Assembly: GCA_031271265.1 (NCBI GenBank)
Contig: JAISWB010000020.1
Span: forward strand, 1 to 33,176
DNA length: 33,176 nt
Source of the DNA: Desulfovibrio sp.
GTDB taxonomy: Bacteria > Desulfobacterota > Desulfovibrionia > Desulfovibrionales > Desulfovibrionaceae
Reading direction: 5' to 3'
Shown: positions 32,341 to 33,176 of the stretch, piece by piece
Layout: each line of letters opens with the position of its first letter
How positions within the stretch are numbered: position 1 is the first letter of the stretch
Notes under the pieces: model-generated
What the model was told of the DNA's origin: nothing
What the model saw: only the letters and a program-made list of their open reading frames with translations
Databases searched by the model: none
Program-made: the position numbers and the translations under genes

Positions 32341-32366
32341 AAGAGCGCCTCTTTTTGTCTCTTTTA

Positions 32367-32388
32367 CCATATTTTTACCACAATATGG
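32367..32388. promoter_or_regulatory. Inverted repeat in front of the AraC gene, candidate operator
   Basis: CCATATT (32367-32373) and AATATGG (32382-32388) are perfect inverted repeats with 8 bases between them, 27 bases upstream of the chosen AraC start. The position would suit autoregulation. Confidence 0.35.
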
Positions 32389-32501
32389 CGTAAAAGACAA
32401 CCGCACATGGGTATCCTGTTCATGCCTGTTAAGCCCTATGCGTTATTCCAGCAAAACGCTGTCCGGCTCCGATCCGGCCTTGGCATGTCCGGGGACGGTA
32501 C

Positions 32502-32532
32502 TTGTCTTTTTTGCCCTATTTTTTGGCATAAT
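32502..32532 (+). promoter_or_regulatory. Candidate promoter of the metallophosphoesterase gene
   Basis: The -10 box CATAAT (32527-32532) is directly preceded by TGG, an extended -10 motif. TTGTCT (32502-32507) could serve as -35, with a long 19-base spacer. It lies about 30 bases before the first possible start codon (32561). Confidence 0.4.
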
Positions 32533-32611
32533 ACAACGAGAGAAACCGAGCGGTTCCCGTATGATGGCGATTACGAACAAAGAAACTTCAGGACAACGTA
32601 CCGGAAATCGT

Positions 32612-33176
32612 ATGCTTAAATTTTTCTTTTTTATAGGCGGCGGCTACGTCTTTGTTAATGCCTGGATACTCTGGTGGATTTGGCGCTCTCTGGAGGAAAC
32701 CGGATCCCTTCGGCTGGGCATCTGCATTGGCATACTCATCCTGGCCGCTTGTTTTCCCATTTTGTATAGAAATTCCGGTACTTCCACATTTGAGATATTC
32801 TTACTTCGCACAGGAGCTTTTTGGCTGGGTATCTTTATTTATGTGTTCATCCTTGTGCTGGTCATGGAGGCATACGGTCTTGCGGTTCGCTTTGCCGGAA
32901 TGAATTTCGCGGGCATGGCACGCCACATGGCCTGCCTGCTTGTGCTGATTCTTCCTTTCTTCCTGGGATGCGCGGGATGGCTGAATGCCGCCATGCCTGT
33001 TGTTAAGGAATACGATTGCATCATCAAGACTGCTGGACCGATTGCGGCGCATTACGAAAACAAGCCGCTCACTGTCGTCGCCATATCCGACATGCACCTG
33101 GGGCGGATCATCCCCGCCGACAGGTTGCGCAAAGCCGTGGAACTGGCCTTGCCGTACAGCCCCGACATGGTGCTCT
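32612..33176 (+). CDS. Membrane-bound metallophosphoesterase, partial (runs off the window)
   Basis: The frame is open from ATG 32612 to the end of the window, 188 residues. Four hydrophobic helices come first: KFFFFIGGGYVFVNAWILWW, LGICIGILILAACFPILY, GAFWLGIFIYVFILVLVM and ACLLVLILPFFLGCAGWL. Then VKEYDCIIKTAGPIA and LTVVAISDMHLGRIIPADRL follow, where SDMHLG is the first metal-binding motif (D-x-H) of calcineurin-like phosphoesterases of the YkuE/YaeI type. The membrane anchor and fold suggest hydrolysis of a phosphate ester in the envelope. ATG 32561 or 32564 in the same frame would add 16-17 residues; neither start has a strong ribosome site. It is divergent from the AraC gene. Confidence 0.85.
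   Translation, partial: MLKFFFFIGGGYVFVNAWILWWIWRSLEETGSLRLGICIGILILAACFPILYRNSGTSTFEIFLLRTGAFWLGIFIYVFILVLVMEAYGLAVRFAGMNFAGMARHMACLLVLILPFFLGCAGWLNAAMPVVKEYDCIIKTAGPIAAHYENKPLTVVAISDMHLGRIIPADRLRKAVELALPYSPDMVL

Noticed and set aside
1..33176. A complete defence, toxin-antitoxin, retron or secretion system
   Set aside because: No nuclease, reverse transcriptase, restriction enzyme, toxin-antitoxin pair or secretion ATPase was recognised among the supported genes.

Overview
The window looks like chromosomal DNA of a GC-rich sulfate-reducing deltaproteobacterium of the Desulfovibrio type. It carries a dissimilatory-type ATP sulfurylase (sat), a bacterial single-subunit STT3/PglB oligosaccharyltransferase, a precorrin-2 dehydrogenase / HemX-like / glutamyl-tRNA reductase cluster of the kind seen in Desulfovibrio, and typical rpsF-rpsR-rplI-dnaB order. 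Species-level placement cannot be made from the sequence alone.

Layout. 1-628 (-): the 5' part of an IS630-type transposase read through a -1 frameshift. 791-866 (-): tRNA-Phe with its own promoter and a terminator-like hairpin. 951-1265 (-): small membrane protein. 1429-4415 (-): rpoH and an exported TPR protein, joined by a TAATG overlap. 4515-7993 (-): rsmG and the STT3/PglB gene, joined by a GTGA overlap. 8062-9339 (-): sat. 9581-10981 (+): cytoplasmic PAS chemoreceptor. 11158-16529 (+): a tetrapyrrole and translation operon (double-ACT regulator, precorrin-2 dehydrogenase, HemX/CcsA-like protein, hemA, a small unknown, tilS) behind a good sigma-70 promoter at 11084-11112. 16696-17955 (-): GT4 glycosyltransferase. 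18317-24856 (+): rpsF, rpsR, rplI, dnaB, folK, a YHS/TRASH-type membrane-anchored protein, an unknown, and an EF-G paralogue. 24927-29997 (-): hybrid sensor kinase, HD-GYP response regulator and an AT-rich GT61-like glycosyltransferase, all on one strand and probably one operon. 30120-31424 (+): the C-terminal remnant of a conjugative relaxase. 31582-32340 (-) and 32612-end (+): a divergent AraC regulator and a metallophosphoesterase cut by the window edge.

How parts connect. Siroheme serves sulfite reductase, so the hemA/precorrin-2 dehydrogenase operon and sat both supply dissimilatory sulfate reduction, although they are separate transcription units. The kinase, HD-GYP regulator and glycosyltransferase suggest phosphorelay control of c-di-GMP turnover linked to a surface glycan (inference).

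The most unusual signal is a set of sequence additions inside otherwise ordinary genes. A roughly 50-bp two-hairpin GC-rich element sits in-frame in the STT3 gene and in the 3' end of the HemX-like gene, with stem pairing kept despite base changes; a degenerate relative ends hemA. In-frame minisatellites expand the linkers or tails of TilS (9-bp unit, Ser-Ser-Asp), ribosomal protein L9 (24-bp unit, acidic, also read in a second frame as the dnaB start region) and the sensor kinase (21-bp unit). There is also an imperfect 47-bp tandem duplication across the rsmG/STT3 junction and a 33-bp copy of a dnaB motif just after dnaB. I did not find a clear new defence, retron or CRISPR-like system.
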